DNA of 64,000 bases from Phytomonospora endophytica (lineage in GTDB: Bacteria; Actinomycetota; Actinomycetes; Mycobacteriales; Micromonosporaceae), in the NCBI RefSeq assembly GCF_014202425.1, contig NZ_JACHGT010000026.1, forward strand, positions 25,350-89,349, written 5' to 3'. The notes under the pieces were generated by a model, which searched no databases, had not been told where the DNA came from, and saw nothing but the letters and a program-made list of their open reading frames with translations. The translations under genes and the position numbers were made by a program. Positions 9,427 through 18,800 of this stretch are shown here, in pieces (position 1 is the first letter of the stretch; each line of letters starts with the position of its first letter).

Positions 9427-10247
9427 TGCGGGTCCTCATCTCCGCCGACATGGAGGGCGTCGGCGGGGTCGCGCACTGGGACGACGTCACCATCGGCAAG
9501 CCCGACTACGAGCGCTTCCGGCGCCTGATGACCGCCGAGGTCAACGCGGTCATCAACGGCGTCCTGGAGACCGAGCCTGGCGCCTCGGTGCGGGTCGCCG
9601 ACGCGCACGGCCAGTTCCGCAACATCCTGGTCGAGGACCTGGATCCGCGCGTGACGCTGATCCGCGGCCGTCCGCGCGCGATGTCCATGATGGACGGTGT
9701 GCAGGACGGTGCCGACGCGGTCCTGTTCGTCGGCTACCACGCCAGGTCCGGCGCGGGCCCGGCCGTGCTGTCGCACACCATGAACGGCGCGAACCTGGAC
9801 GTGCGGGTCAACGGCCGCTCGGTCGGCGAGATCGGCGTCAACGCGATGCTCGCCGGGCGGATCGGCGCTCCGGTGGTCTTCTGCTCGGGCGACGACGCGG
9901 CCTGTGCCGAGTTCACCGACGTGGTGCCCGGCGGGATCGCCGTCGAGGTCAAGCGCGCGGTCGGGCAGGCCTCCGCCGAGACGGTGCACCCCAAGGTGAT
10001 CAACTCGCGCTTGCGGGAGGGCGCGGCCCGTGCCGTGGCCAGGCGCGCCTCGATCGCGCCGGTGGCCGCCGACGGGCCGATCGAGCTGGAGATGGACGTG
10101 CACCGGCCCTACATCGTCGACCTCGCCGTGCTCATCCCCGGTGTGTCACGCGTCGGCGGCCGCACCGTCCGCTTCGAGACCGACTCCTACGAGGAGGCGT
10201 ACCGCGTGATGATGCTGGTGACGACCGTGGCCTCGGTGCCGGTATGA
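9426..10247 (+). CDS. M55-family D-aminopeptidase (DppA-like)
   Basis: 273 residues. The start [20 protein letters not shown] is the zinc-binding N-terminus of DppA-type D-aminopeptidases. Further family blocks are [56 protein letters not shown] and [12 protein letters not shown]. Known members release N-terminal D-amino acids from short peptides, as in cell-wall peptide salvage. The ATG overlaps the hutU stop by one base and the stop overlaps the hutI start by four, so it is translated with the hut genes. That placement suggests a role in peptide or amide handling linked to histidine catabolism, which is inference. Confidence 0.88.
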   Translation: MRVLISADMEGVGGVAHWDDVTIGKPDYERFRRLMTAEVNAVINGVLETEPGASVRVADAHGQFRNILVEDLDPRVTLIRGRPRAMSMMDGVQDGADAVLFVGYHARSGAGPAVLSHTMNGANLDVRVNGRSVGEIGVNAMLAGRIGAPVVFCSGDDAACAEFTDVVPGGIAVEVKRAVGQASAETVHPKVINSRLREGAARAVARRASIAPVAADGPIELEMDVHRPYIVDLAVLIPGVSRVGGRTVRFETDSYEEAYRVMMLVTTVASVPV

Positions 10248-11404
10248 GCCTGCTCCTCGACGGCATCGCCGAGCTCACCACCTGCGACCCGTCCCTCGGG
10301 GAGGGCCCGACGGGGGTCGTGCGCGATGCCGCGCTCGTCATCGACGGCGGCAAGGTCGCCTGGGTCGGGACCGCCGACTCGGCTCCGGCCGCCGACGAGC
10401 GGCTGTCGGCCGAGGGCGGGGCCGTGCTGCCCGGCTTCGTCGACAGCCACGCGCACCTGATCTTCGCCGGGGACCGGTCGGCGGAGTTCGCCGCGCGCAT
10501 GGCGGGGGAGTCCTATCAGGCGGGCGGGATCCGCACGACCGTGGCGGCCACCCGTGCCGCCACCGACGAGACCCTGCGCGCCAACGCCGCCCGCCACGTC
10601 GCCGAGGCCCTGCGCCAGGGCACGACGACGCTGGAGATCAAGAGCGGCTACGGCCTGTCCACTGTGGACGAGTCCCGTTCGCTGCGGATCGCGCGCGAGT
10701 TCACCGCCGAGACCACCTATCTCGGCGCCCACGTCGTCCCCGCCGGCGCCGACCCGGCCGACTATGTCGCGCTCGCCGCCGGGGAGATGCTCGACGCCTG
10801 CGCGCCCTACGCGAAGTGGGCCGACGTGTTCTGCGAGCGGGGGGCCTTCGACGCCGACGCCGCCCGCGCGATCCTCACCGCGGCGGCGAAGCACGGCCTC
10901 GGCCTGCGCGTGCACGCCAACCAGCTCGGGGAGGGCCCGGGCGTCCGGCTGGCGGTGGAACTGGGGGCGGCCTCGGCCGACCACTGCACGTTCCTGTCGG
11001 ACGCCGACGTCGACGCGCTCGCCTCGTCGTCGACCGTGGCCACTTTGCTGCCGGGGGTGGAGTTCTCCACCCGCCAGCCCTATCCCGACGCGCGCCGGCT
11101 CATCGACGCCGGTGTCTCGGTGGCGATCGCCAGCGACTGCAATCCCGGTTCCTGCTACACGTCGAGCATGCCGCTCATGGTCGCGCTGGCCGTCCGGGAG
11201 ATGCGCATGACGGTCCCCGAGGCGATCCTCGCCGCGACCGTCGGCGGCGCGAAGGCCCTGCGCCGCACCGATGTCGGGCGCCTGGTGCCCGGCTCGCGCG
11301 CCGATCTGTCCATTCTGGACGCTCCCAGCGCGCTGCACCTCGCCTACCGGCCCGGCGTGCCGCTCGTGCGGCGGGTGCTGCGCGGGGGAGAGGTCGTGGT
11401 CTAG
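10244..11404 (+). CDS. hutI: Imidazolonepropionase
   Basis: Hydrolyses 4-imidazolone-5-propionate to N-formimidoyl-L-glutamate, step three of histidine degradation. 386 residues of an amidohydrolase TIM barrel. Visible are the metal motif [35 protein letters not shown] and [25 protein letters not shown] and [17 protein letters not shown] follow. The start overlaps the upstream stop as ATGA. The next step (formimidoylglutamate deiminase or hydrolase) is not encoded here. Confidence 0.96.
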   Translation: MSLLLDGIAELTTCDPSLGEGPTGVVRDAALVIDGGKVAWVGTADSAPAADERLSAEGGAVLPGFVDSHAHLIFAGDRSAEFAARMAGESYQAGGIRTTVAATRAATDETLRANAARHVAEALRQGTTTLEIKSGYGLSTVDESRSLRIAREFTAETTYLGAHVVPAGADPADYVALAAGEMLDACAPYAKWADVFCERGAFDADAARAILTAAAKHGLGLRVHANQLGEGPGVRLAVELGAASADHCTFLSDADVDALASSSTVATLLPGVEFSTRQPYPDARRLIDAGVSVAIASDCNPGSCYTSSMPLMVALAVREMRMTVPEAILAATVGGAKALRRTDVGRLVPGSRADLSILDAPSALHLAYRPGVPLVRRVLRGGEVVV

Positions 11405-11410
11405 GAAGGC

Positions 11411-11722
11411 CTACTTGCCGTCCGGATCCCCGTAACCCTCACCGGGTCCGGCCGGCCACTCGCCGGAGTCCTTCCCGGCCGGTTCCGCCAGCGGTTCCGG
11501 TCCGGGGAGGGGCGCGAGCAGCTTCAGGCGGATGCCGATCCCGGCGAGCATGAGCCCGATACCCAGCAGCGCGGCCGACACACTCTGCGGGTAGTCCTTC
11601 CCGAAGGTCGCCACCGCCGACCAGAGCAGCGCGATGAACCCGAGGAACAGCGAAAGCCCCGACAACATGGTGACGTCGCGGGCGGTCTCGGGGCGTGTTT
11701 TCTGGGGCATGGGAGGGAACAT
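11411..11722 (-). CDS. Small two-pass membrane protein
   Basis: 103 residues. Two hydrophobic segments (about residues 19-39 with LSGLSLFLGFIALLWSAVA and 47-68 with SAALLGIGLMLAGIGIRL) are followed by a Pro/Gly/Glu-rich tail. No family recognised. The first ATG (11722) has AAGGCGGG close upstream; an internal ATG at 11710 is also possible. It converges on hutI with a gap of six bases. Confidence 0.6.
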   Translation of the reverse strand: MFPPMPQKTRPETARDVTMLSGLSLFLGFIALLWSAVATFGKDYPQSVSAALLGIGLMLAGIGIRLKLLAPLPGPEPLAEPAGKDSGEWPAGPGEGYGDPDGK

Positions 11723-11850
11723 ACCCGCCTTCGGCGAACTCCCCCAAGATCAACGAAAGGCGTACGAACACCACCACAATGGACACTGTGCAGGTCGCCG
11801 CGCCGTTCAGGGGTTCCTATACGACCTTTTTAGGCGTAACCTCTGGCGTT

Positions 11851-12810
11851 ATGCCACCCTCGTCGCCTCGCCAGAGGCAGCGGGGAGGACGTTTGTTCAC
11901 CGTGCTGTTCTGGTGCGGTGTGGGGCTGGCCCCGGTGGCCGCGGGAACGCTGCTGCTGGGCGATGGTGGGGGCCCGTCGCGCACGTCCGTCCTGCTCGCC
12001 GTGTCCTCGATCGTCCTCATCGGACTGTCCATCGGATTGCGCAGCGATCCGCAGATCGTCTACGTGGAGCTCAGCGAGGAGGTCGCCCAGGTCCGCTACG
12101 AGTTCGGTGAGGCCGATGAGGCCGCCAGGCTGGCCATCATCAAGGCCCGTACCGAGACCAGGGACCTCAAGATCGTCGTCGACGACCTCTGTCTGCGGCT
12201 GATGGGCACCGCCCAGCAGGCCCACGACGCCCTCGACACCCACACCGGGCAGCAGCCGCTCATGCGCGCCGTCCCGGCGACCCTGCCGCGCCGGCCCCCT
12301 GGTCCGCGGCACGCCGCCGAGGACGAGCCGGAGATCCAGCTCGCCGCGAACCTCGAACAGGTCGTCTCGCACACCACTGAACGCGTCTCGGTGACCCGCC
12401 GCGAGACGACGCATTCCCCGACGCCGTACCGGAACCCGGTCACCTACGGCACCCAGGCCTCGCCGGTCGTGCCCTCACCCGACCCGCGCCACACCCGGCT
12501 GGAGTCGCGCTCGCGGCACCCGCACGACGATCCCGCGGCCGAGAGCTGGATCGCCGCGCTGCGGGCCGACGAGCGGGAAAGGGCGCGTGAACCGGTCCGC
12601 CGCGAGCCGTCGAAGTTCGACACCGGCCAGTTCTGGCGCGGCCCGGACACCGGCTACCGCTCCCCGTCCCGTTACGCCGAACCGGCTCCGGGCGGCTGGC
12701 GCGCCGAGGAGCGCAGCGCCGAGGTCCACTTCGGACACCGCGAGACCGTCGGTGAGCCCTACCGTGACGATCAGCCCTACGACCAGGGCCGCCGCGCCTA
12801 CCCGTCCTGA
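11851..12810 (+). CDS. Membrane protein with long charged cytoplasmic tail
   Basis: Starting from the ATG at 11851, two membrane segments appear at once (RLFTVLFWCGVGLAPVAAG and SVLLAVSSIVLIGLSIGL), then a helical stretch (ELSEEVAQVRYEFGEADEAA) and about 200 residues rich in Pro, Arg, Glu and His that are probably disordered. 319 residues. The ATG at 11779 is an alternative. I see no Shine-Dalgarno before 11851; a TATACG box about 30 bases upstream suggests a very short leader. Function unknown; the layout (small TM hairpin plus disordered tail) resembles actinobacterial scaffold-like proteins. The 3' end overlaps the convergent tetR-type gene by 13 bases. Confidence 0.65.
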   Translation: MPPSSPRQRQRGGRLFTVLFWCGVGLAPVAAGTLLLGDGGGPSRTSVLLAVSSIVLIGLSIGLRSDPQIVYVELSEEVAQVRYEFGEADEAARLAIIKARTETRDLKIVVDDLCLRLMGTAQQAHDALDTHTGQQPLMRAVPATLPRRPPGPRHAAEDEPEIQLAANLEQVVSHTTERVSVTRRETTHSPTPYRNPVTYGTQASPVVPSPDPRHTRLESRSRHPHDDPAAESWIAALRADERERAREPVRREPSKFDTGQFWRGPDTGYRSPSRYAEPAPGGWRAEERSAEVHFGHRETVGEPYRDDQPYDQGRRAYPS

Positions 12811-13637
12811 TCGAGCAGCGCCCGCAGGGCGGCTGTCCGGGCGTCGTCGAAGACGACGTCGGGGTCGGCCTCCACGAAACCCATGACGATCCCGGCGATG
12901 GCGAGCCCGGGCGCCGACCACTCCGCCGTGCCCAGCCCGAACGGATCGGTCGCGATCGTCTCGGTCGTCAGCGCCGGCGAGGTCGGGGCCATGATGACCA
13001 TCCCGCGCATCGCCGCGCTGGTCAGCCGCGCCACGTCGGCGTAACCGATGCCGAGCGCGGGCTTGAGCCGGCAGCCGACGAGCCCGGCGAAGGCCTCGTA
13101 GGCGCCCGCGAGCCGCTCGGTCAGTTCGCTCTCCGAGCGGGTCAGCGCCGCTCGCACCTCGTCGCGCAGTTCGCTCTCGGGGAGGCTGAGAAACGTCGCC
13201 TGCAAGGCGATGTAGGTGCGCCAGTCGGGGGAGTCGCGGAAGGCGAGCAGTTCCGCGGCCGCGCCGACGCGCACCAGTTCGGCGACCAGGGCGAGGCGCT
13301 CGCCGGGGTCGGCGAGCCGGTCGAGGCGTTCGCGGACGAGTGCCCGGTAGGCAGACGGTTCGCCCTGCGTCATCGCGGGTCCGGCGCCTTTGGCGAGTTC
13401 CTTGAGCAGGTCGCTGAAGAACAGATCCTTGTAGGGCCAGTGCCGGTAGACGGCGCTGCGGGCGACACCGGCTTCGCGGATGACGTCCTCGAAACCGATG
13501 TGGTCGAGGCTGACGGTCAGGCCGGTCGCGGTGACCATGCCCATCGCCGTGGTGAGCATCCGCTCGGCGACCTCGTCCTCGGACTGCCTGCGACGGCGCC
13601 GGGGCAGGCCTCCGGCGGGCGGGATCTCACCGGTCAC
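12798..13637 (-). CDS. TetR-family transcriptional regulator
   Basis: 279 residues from a GTG at 13637 that overlaps the nuoD stop as GTGA. After a basic N-terminal stretch, the TetR helix-turn-helix is at about residues 25-75 ([20 protein letters not shown], then [17 protein letters not shown]). The remaining 200 residues are the helical ligand-binding and dimerisation part. It is the last gene of an operon with the methyltransferase and nuoD-like gene and may control that operon. Confidence 0.88.
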   Translation of the reverse strand: MTGEIPPAGGLPRRRRRQSEDEVAERMLTTAMGMVTATGLTVSLDHIGFEDVIREAGVARSAVYRHWPYKDLFFSDLLKELAKGAGPAMTQGEPSAYRALVRERLDRLADPGERLALVAELVRVGAAAELLAFRDSPDWRTYIALQATFLSLPESELRDEVRAALTRSESELTERLAGAYEAFAGLVGCRLKPALGIGYADVARLTSAAMRGMVIMAPTSPALTTETIATDPFGLGTAEWSAPGLAIAGIVMGFVEADPDVVFDDARTAALRALLDQDG

Positions 13638-14785
13638 TTGTCGATGTCTCCGACCACGAAGAACATCGAGCCGAGGATCGCCACGAGGTCCGGCACCAGG
13701 CAGCCGACGAGCAACGTCGACAGGGCCTGCACGTTGGCGTAGGAGGCCGTCCGCAGTTTCAGGCGCCACGGGGTCTTCTCGCCGCGCGAGACGAGGTAGT
13801 AACCGTTGATGCCCAGGGGATTCTCGGTCCACGCGTAGGTGTGGCCCTCGGGCGCCTTGACGACCTTCGGCAGCCGCGTGTTCACCGGCCCGGTGAGGGT
13901 GTCCACATGGGACAGGCACCTCTCGGCGAGGTCGAGGGACACGTACACCTGGTCCAGCAGGCACTCGAAACGCGCGTGGCAGTCCCCGGCGGTGCGGGTC
14001 ACGATCGGGACGTCCAGTTCGCCGTAGGCGAGGTAGGGCTCGTCGCGGCGGAGGTCGAAGTCGAGGCCGGAGGCCCGCGCGACGGGCCCGCTCACCCCGT
14101 AGGCGGCGGCCTGTTCGGCCGACAGGACCCCCACGCCCCGCGTGCGGGCGAGGAAGATCTCGTTGCGGCGGATGAGGTTGTCGAGGTCGGGCATCCGCCG
14201 CCGGACCTCGCCGATCGCCTGCCGCGCTCGCGTCGTCCAGCCCGCCGGGACCTCCTCCTTGAGGCCGCCGATCCGGTTGAACATGAAGTGCATGCGGCCG
14301 CCGGCGACCTCCTCGAAGACCGCCTGGAGCGTCTCGCGTTCCCGGAAGGCGTAGAAGACCGGCGTGATCGCGCCGATTTCGAGGGGATAGGAGCCGAGGA
14401 ACATGAGGTGGTTGAGGACCCGGTTGAGCTCGGCGAGCGCCGTGCGCAGCCAGGTCGCGCGTTCGGGCACCTCGATGCCCATGAGGCGTTCGACGGCGAG
14501 GGCGACGCCGAGTTCGCTGCAGAACGCCGACAGCCAGTCGTGCCGGTTGGCGAGCATGAGGATCTGCCGGTAGTCGCGGACCTCGAAGAGCTTCTCGGCG
14601 CCCCGGTGCATGTAGCCGACGACGGGCTCGCACGCGGTGACACGTTCCCCGTCGAGTTTCAGCTTGAGTCGCAGCACGCCGTGCGTCGACGGGTGCTGGG
14701 GGCCGATGTTGAGCACCATCTCGGTGGTGTCGAGTTGTTCGGCGCCCGCGCCGACGCCGACGGTCATCTCCCGCGCTGTGGCCAT
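13634..14785 (-). CDS. nuoD: Solitary NADH-quinone oxidoreductase subunit D paralogue
   Basis: 383 residues of the 49-kDa (NuoD/NDUFS2) family, the quinone-site subunit of complex I. Key blocks: [15 protein letters not shown] (His31 and His35 equal the quinone-site histidines), [12 protein letters not shown] (Arg61 equals the arginine dimethylated in mitochondrial NDUFS2), [19 protein letters not shown], and the C-terminal [17 protein letters not shown]. Counting from His31, the quinone-binding Tyr of canonical NuoD (bovine Tyr108) falls on Trp84 in NRHDWLS. No other nuo gene is near. It follows the methyltransferase by one base. Second copies of nuoD outside the main operon are known in actinomycetes; whether this one joins complex I is open. 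Confidence 0.9.
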   Translation of the reverse strand: MATAREMTVGVGAGAEQLDTTEMVLNIGPQHPSTHGVLRLKLKLDGERVTACEPVVGYMHRGAEKLFEVRDYRQILMLANRHDWLSAFCSELGVALAVERLMGIEVPERATWLRTALAELNRVLNHLMFLGSYPLEIGAITPVFYAFRERETLQAVFEEVAGGRMHFMFNRIGGLKEEVPAGWTTRARQAIGEVRRRMPDLDNLIRRNEIFLARTRGVGVLSAEQAAAYGVSGPVARASGLDFDLRRDEPYLAYGELDVPIVTRTAGDCHARFECLLDQVYVSLDLAERCLSHVDTLTGPVNTRLPKVVKAPEGHTYAWTENPLGINGYYLVSRGEKTPWRLKLRTASYANVQALSTLLVGCLVPDLVAILGSMFFVVGDIDK

Positions 14786-14786
14786 C

Positions 14787-15785
14787 TCAGCAACTTACTC
14801 GCTGGAGGAGCCACCAGTGCGCTCCCAAACCGTAGGGATCGGTCAGTTCGGCGACTTCGCCGGTCCGCGCGAGGGCCCGCAGGTAGCCCGCGGGGTCCTG
14901 CGAGGCGAGGCTCAGGGGTGGTCGTTCGGCGCTGAAACCCAGTTCCCGCAGGGCCTCCCGCTGCCGGGCGAGGCTCGTCGTGCGCGCCCCGGCGGAGACT
15001 CCGGCGGCGGCGACGGCGTCCATGGCGACGTGGGCGGTGATGTCGCGGGACCCGTCGGGGACCGGCGGGAGTTCGCGGCCGGCGGCGAAGCCGGTGAGCG
15101 TCCCGAACGGCGGCCGGTGGGTGCGCGTGTGTCCATAGTCGACGGCCAGCGCGACCCCGCGCTCCACCGTGGACACCAGTCCGGCCCAGGCGAGGTCGCG
15201 GGGGCGGCCGATCTCGGCGCGCTGACCCGGTTCGGCCAGCGGCCACCACGTCGACAGCCACGCGTCGTCGACGGGCTCGCCGAGCGCCGTCTCACCCGTC
15301 GACGGGTCGACGAGTTCCTGGCGGACCCGGCCCGCCTCGTCGACGGCCGCCACGTCCACCGGGACGTTGTCGAGCCACTCGCAGGCCAGGATCGCGCCGG
15401 TGACCCGCGAGGGCGGCAGGTCGCTCCACTCGATGCGCGGGTCGAGCCCGGCCGGGCGGTGCCGCAGCTCGACGCAGACGGGCCGCAGCCGGTCGGCGAA
15501 GGACTTGTCCACAGGGTTGTGCACAGGTTTGTCCACAGAGCCTGTGGAAAACTCCAGGACCGCGCTGAGCAGTTCGCCCGAGCCCGCGCCGACGTCGACG
15601 ACCATCAGCTCATCGGGATGCCCGAGCGCGGCGTCGAGACGGTGGAGGAGCCGGACGACCGCCTCGGCGAAGACGCCGGAGCGGTTGGCGCTGGTCGCGA
15701 AGTGCTCGGCCGGGCGGTTGCGCCGGTAGAAGCCGTCGATGCCGTAGAGGGCCTCCTGCACCGCCTTCCGCCACGTCGTCGCCAC
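14787..15785 (-). CDS. MidA/NDUFAF7-family SAM-dependent protein arginine methyltransferase
   Basis: Class I SAM methyltransferase of the DUF185 family. Motif I is [15 protein letters not shown], and the family hallmark [10 protein letters not shown] appears mid-protein. The N-terminus has the expected [14 protein letters not shown]. Eukaryotic NDUFAF7 dimethylates an arginine of NDUFS2, the NuoD homologue (established knowledge). Here the gene sits one base upstream of a nuoD paralogue that keeps that arginine, so NuoD is the likely substrate. I chose the GTG at 15785 (332 residues), because longer starts would run into the divergent gene at 15834; no clear Shine-Dalgarno is seen. Confidence 0.85.
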   Translation of the reverse strand: MATTWRKAVQEALYGIDGFYRRNRPAEHFATSANRSGVFAEAVVRLLHRLDAALGHPDELMVVDVGAGSGELLSAVLEFSTGSVDKPVHNPVDKSFADRLRPVCVELRHRPAGLDPRIEWSDLPPSRVTGAILACEWLDNVPVDVAAVDEAGRVRQELVDPSTGETALGEPVDDAWLSTWWPLAEPGQRAEIGRPRDLAWAGLVSTVERGVALAVDYGHTRTHRPPFGTLTGFAAGRELPPVPDGSRDITAHVAMDAVAAAGVSAGARTTSLARQREALRELGFSAERPPLSLASQDPAGYLRALARTGEVAELTDPYGLGAHWWLLQRVSC

Positions 15786-15799
15786 GCAGGCGAGTCTGG

Positions 15800-15833
15800 C
15801 AGGCTGGGTGGACCACGTGTGAAGGCGGTGCCC
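15800..15833 (+). promoter_or_regulatory. Shared promoter/leader of the membrane-protein family (copy 1)
   Basis: A CAGGCT box at 15800-15805 and the leader GAAGGCGGTGCCC directly before the ATG. Equivalent pairs precede copy 2 (TAGGCT 16830-16835, GAAGGGCGGTGCCCC), copy 3 (TAGGAT 17812-17817, AGGACGGTGCCC) and, on the minus strand, copy 5 (TAGGCT 24466-24461, GGACGGTGCCCC). The box resembles a -10 element and the leader contains the ribosome binding site. Confidence 0.5.
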
Positions 15834-16832
15834 ATGCCAGATCGCCGACAACTGCTCTCCGCGCTCGCCCGCGCCGACCGGCTCGCCCGCGATGAGCCGC
15901 GTTCACGCGGGTCGGCGCACGTGCGCGACGGCCTGATCGAGCTGCGCTGGTGGTTGCGCGAGTTGGGGCTCACCGTCCGAGACCGTCCCCTGAGATGGGT
16001 CGCGGCGGTGCCGGTCGGGGAGGCGGCCGCCTTCGTGGCGCTCATGGTCCTGTTCGGCGGGCTTTTTCCCTGGTACGCGGCTGCGGCCCTGGTCGTGTCG
16101 GCGACGATGGTGTTCGGCTTCGCTCGCCGGTTAACGGCGAAGCGGGCGGCGAAAGTTCCCGCGGAGCTTCCCGAGCCGCCCTCACGCCCCGCCGGTAAGT
16201 GGAACGACCTGGTCGACGACATCGAAGGTGTGCTGGAGGTCGTGGCGACCTGGCGCCTGGCGAAGGTCCGCGTCATGAACCCCCGGTGCGTCGCCGTCCA
16301 CACCGCGAGCTGTCTGGCCCGGGTGCGCGCGCTGCGCGAGGGCGAGCCGCTCGGCGTTCCGCTGACGTCGGGCGAGGACGCGCTGCCGCTCGCGGAGAAG
16401 CGCGCGCTGCGCAAGGCGGTCGGCCGTGCCCACGCGCTGCTCCACGAACACGACCCCTACGTCACCGATCGCCTCGCCGAGATCGACACCGCCTACCGCC
16501 TGCTCAGCCGGCGGGCCGGGGACACCGGGACGGCGCCGTCCTCGCTGTTCGGTCTCGGGAGCGTGACGGGCATGGCGCAGATGGCCGTCGTCGGTCTCGG
16601 GCTCGCGTTCGGCCCGCCGTGGCTGCGATTCGCCCTCGGGGGCGCCGTGTTCCTGCTCGGGTGCCTGCTGTCGACGTTGGGGGGAGGCTGCCTGAGCGCC
16701 CGGATGAACGACGGCGGCCTTGTGCACCGGTCCTTCGCCGACATCGAGGCGGTCGCCGACCGCGTTGGCGGCGACGTCGCCGCGGATCTCCGGCGGGCCT
16801 TGCTGTTGCTGGGCGGGCCGGATCGCCTTTAG
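15834..16832 (+). CDS. Paralogous membrane protein, copy 1 of 5
   Basis: 332 residues with four hydrophobic segments in two pairs (about residues 60-100, AAFVALMVLFGGLFPWYAAA, and 240-285, AVVGLGLAFGPPWLRFALG). It shares with four neighbours an N-terminal helix (LLSALARADRLARDEP then VRDGLIELRWWLREL), a central HALLHEHDPYVTDRLAEIDT block and a C-terminal SFADIEAVADRVGGDVAADL block. I do not recognise the family. ATG 15834 follows GAAGGCGGTGCCC, the leader motif common to the family. It is divergent from the methyltransferase gene. Confidence 0.72.
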   Translation: MPDRRQLLSALARADRLARDEPRSRGSAHVRDGLIELRWWLRELGLTVRDRPLRWVAAVPVGEAAAFVALMVLFGGLFPWYAAAALVVSATMVFGFARRLTAKRAAKVPAELPEPPSRPAGKWNDLVDDIEGVLEVVATWRLAKVRVMNPRCVAVHTASCLARVRALREGEPLGVPLTSGEDALPLAEKRALRKAVGRAHALLHEHDPYVTDRLAEIDTAYRLLSRRAGDTGTAPSSLFGLGSVTGMAQMAVVGLGLAFGPPWLRFALGGAVFLLGCLLSTLGGGCLSARMNDGGLVHRSFADIEAVADRVGGDVAADLRRALLLLGGPDRL

Positions 16833-16863
16833 GCTGCGCCAAACCCGTGAAGGGCGGTGCCCC

Positions 16864-17814
16864 ATGCCCACTCGCGACGAACTCCTCGACGCCCTCGCCC
16901 ACGCGGACCACCTCGCCCTCGCCGCCCACCTGCGCGCCGAGGACGGGCCGGTCCGCGACGTGCTCGTCGAACTGCGCGGGCACCTGCGCGGCCTCGCCGA
17001 AGCCGTCGAGCTGCGGCCCTACCGCTGGCTGCGCCCTCTGGGATTCCTCGCCCCCTTCACGCTCGCCGTCGCCGCCGGTGCCGGACTGCGACTCGCCCTG
17101 GACTGGTACCTCGCCGTTCCCGCCGCCGCGCTCGCCGCCGTCGTGTTCACCTGGCCGATCCGCCCGCCCCGGGCCCGCCTGGCTCCCCGCGACGTCCCCG
17201 CACCCGAGGCCGTCGGCTTGGCGGTGCTGCTCGCCGACCTGTCGGCGGCGACCGCCCGCGTCACCGCCGTCGTCGGTGCCTGGCGCCTCGGCGTGCGGCC
17301 GCCGGCACCCCTCGCCCTGCACGCCGACGCCTGCCTGGCCCGGCTCGAAGCGGGACTCGCGCCCCCGGCCGCGCCCGCAGGCGGGCTCGACGCCCTGCGG
17401 CCGGTGGCACCGTGGATCCACGCCCTCGCCCACGACGCCCACGGCGGCTCCCCGGCCCGCCTCGCCCGCATGGACGCGGCCCACCGGCTCGTCGCGCACC
17501 ACGCGCCCTCTGCGCGCACGCGAAGCGTGCGGGGCTGGATCTGGCTCATCGTCTTGGCGGCCGCGTACGCCGCCGCCGTGCCGTGGCCCTGGCTCGCCGT
17601 GCCCGTCGCGGTCGCCGCCGTCGTGCTGTCGACGATGCGCTCGGGCCCGGACTCCTGCCCCCAACTGCGCACGTTGAACCGCGCCTCCGATGCCGGAGCC
17701 GTCGCCACCGAAGCCGCCCGCAAGCTGGAGGAGATCGCGACGGCCGTCGGCGGACCGGTCGCCGAGGACCTGCGGAGGGCGCGGGACCTGTTGCGGGGGC
17801 GGGGAAGGACGTAG
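16864..17814 (+). CDS. Paralogous membrane protein, copy 2 of 5
   Basis: 316 residues with the same plan as copy 1: N-terminal LLDALAHADHLALAAHLRAE and VRDVLVELRGHLRGL, first membrane pair at about residues 60-100 (FLAPFTLAVAAGAGLRLALD), soluble middle, second membrane pair at about 223-260 (GWIWLIVLAAAYAAAVPWPW), and the C-terminal VATEAARKLEEIATAVGG then VAEDLRRARDLL. The ATG follows GTGAAGGGCGGTGCCCC, almost the same leader as copy 1. A TAGGCT box at 16830 overlaps the stop of copy 1. Confidence 0.72.
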   Translation: MPTRDELLDALAHADHLALAAHLRAEDGPVRDVLVELRGHLRGLAEAVELRPYRWLRPLGFLAPFTLAVAAGAGLRLALDWYLAVPAAALAAVVFTWPIRPPRARLAPRDVPAPEAVGLAVLLADLSAATARVTAVVGAWRLGVRPPAPLALHADACLARLEAGLAPPAAPAGGLDALRPVAPWIHALAHDAHGGSPARLARMDAAHRLVAHHAPSARTRSVRGWIWLIVLAAAYAAAVPWPWLAVPVAVAAVVLSTMRSGPDSCPQLRTLNRASDAGAVATEAARKLEEIATAVGGPVAEDLRRARDLLRGRGRT

Positions 17815-17855
17815 GATCGCGCGGGCCGCACATTGCCTTGCCCAGGACGGTGCCC

Positions 17856-18800
17856 GTGTCCTCGCCTCTTGTCGTCGCCGACGCGTACGCGCGGGCCGCG
17901 CTCGCACGCGCCGGCGACGTGACCGCCCTGCGGGAGACCCTCGTCGAGCTGCGGCGGCGACTCGCCGACGTGGAGAGCGGTCCGCAGTGGCTGCTGCGAC
18001 GGGTGCTGAACCACCTCGCGATCGTCGCCGTCCTGGCCGTCGCCTCGGCGGCCTCGGCGTTCATCGACCTCGTGTGGCTCCGCGTGCTCGTCATGGTCGC
18101 GGCGATCCCGCTGCCCCTCCTCGTGCCCCGGCGGATGCCGGGGCGGCGGGCCACCGGCCCGGTCCCCGAGGGCACGCTCCCCGAGCTGCTGGACGGCCTG
18201 GTCGCCGCGGTCTGGGGGTGGGATCTCCACCTTCGGGCGTGCGCGGCCCGCGCCTGGAGCCTCGGCCACGGCGGGCTCGAGACGACCAGCGGCGAACCGC
18301 CGTTCGTCGCCCGGCAGCCGGAGGCGTCCCGCTTCGAGGCGCACCAACTCCGGCGCACCCTCACGGGCGCCCACGAACTCCTCCACGCCGAGACCGCCGC
18401 GGACCCGGTGGCCCTCCACCGGTTCGCGCGCCACGACCACGTCCACCGCCGGCTGGCGTCCGCGTCGGCATTGCTGCGGGGAGGGGTTCCTGCCGACCGC
18501 GTGCGCTGGACGGCCGGGATCGCGCTCGTCCTCGCCATCGTCTACGCACCGATCCCCGTCATGACCCTCTCGTGGCCGTGGTGGCGACTCCCGCTCCTCG
18601 CCGCCGCGATGACCCCCGTCAGCCTGCGCATCGCCTGGCTCGGCCAGGACCGCCGCCCGCGCACTCTCGCCTGGACCGTCCCCCAACTCCGCACCGCCAT
18701 CGAGCGGCACCTCACCGATGTCATCCGCCTGCCCGGCGAGCCCGCCGCCCGGGCCGCCGCCGACCTCGCCGCCGCCCGCGACCTCCTGGACCACCCGTGA
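17856..18800 (+). CDS. Paralogous membrane protein, copy 3 of 5
   Basis: 314 residues from a GTG at 17856, chosen because it follows AGGACGGTGCCC, the leader of the other copies (a GTG six bases upstream is possible). N-terminus VVADAYARAALARAGDVTA and LRETLVELRRRLADVE; membrane pairs near residues 50-85 and 210-245; conserved CAARAWSLGHGG and HELLHAETAADPVALHRFAR; C-terminal block HLTDVIRLPGEPAARAAADL. It overlaps copy 4 by four bases (GTGA). The last 56 bases of the C-terminal block are identical to those of copy 4. Confidence 0.72.
   Translation: MSSPLVVADAYARAALARAGDVTALRETLVELRRRLADVESGPQWLLRRVLNHLAIVAVLAVASAASAFIDLVWLRVLVMVAAIPLPLLVPRRMPGRRATGPVPEGTLPELLDGLVAAVWGWDLHLRACAARAWSLGHGGLETTSGEPPFVARQPEASRFEAHQLRRTLTGAHELLHAETAADPVALHRFARHDHVHRRLASASALLRGGVPADRVRWTAGIALVLAIVYAPIPVMTLSWPWWRLPLLAAAMTPVSLRIAWLGQDRRPRTLAWTVPQLRTAIERHLTDVIRLPGEPAARAAADLAAARDLLDHP
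18732..18787 (+). repeat. 56-bp exact repeat, first copy (partner 19760-19815)
   Basis: The 56 bases at 18732-18787 recur without change at 19760-19815, encoding the PGEPAARAAADLAAARDLL ends of membrane-protein copies 3 and 4. The rest of these genes has diverged much more, so this points to recent gene conversion. Confidence 0.9.

Noticed and set aside
13638..14633. N-terminal extension of the TetR gene into nuoD (611-codon frame)
   Set aside because: The extra part is an out-of-frame reading of nuoD; the TetR fold starts after the GTG at 13637, which overlaps the nuoD stop.
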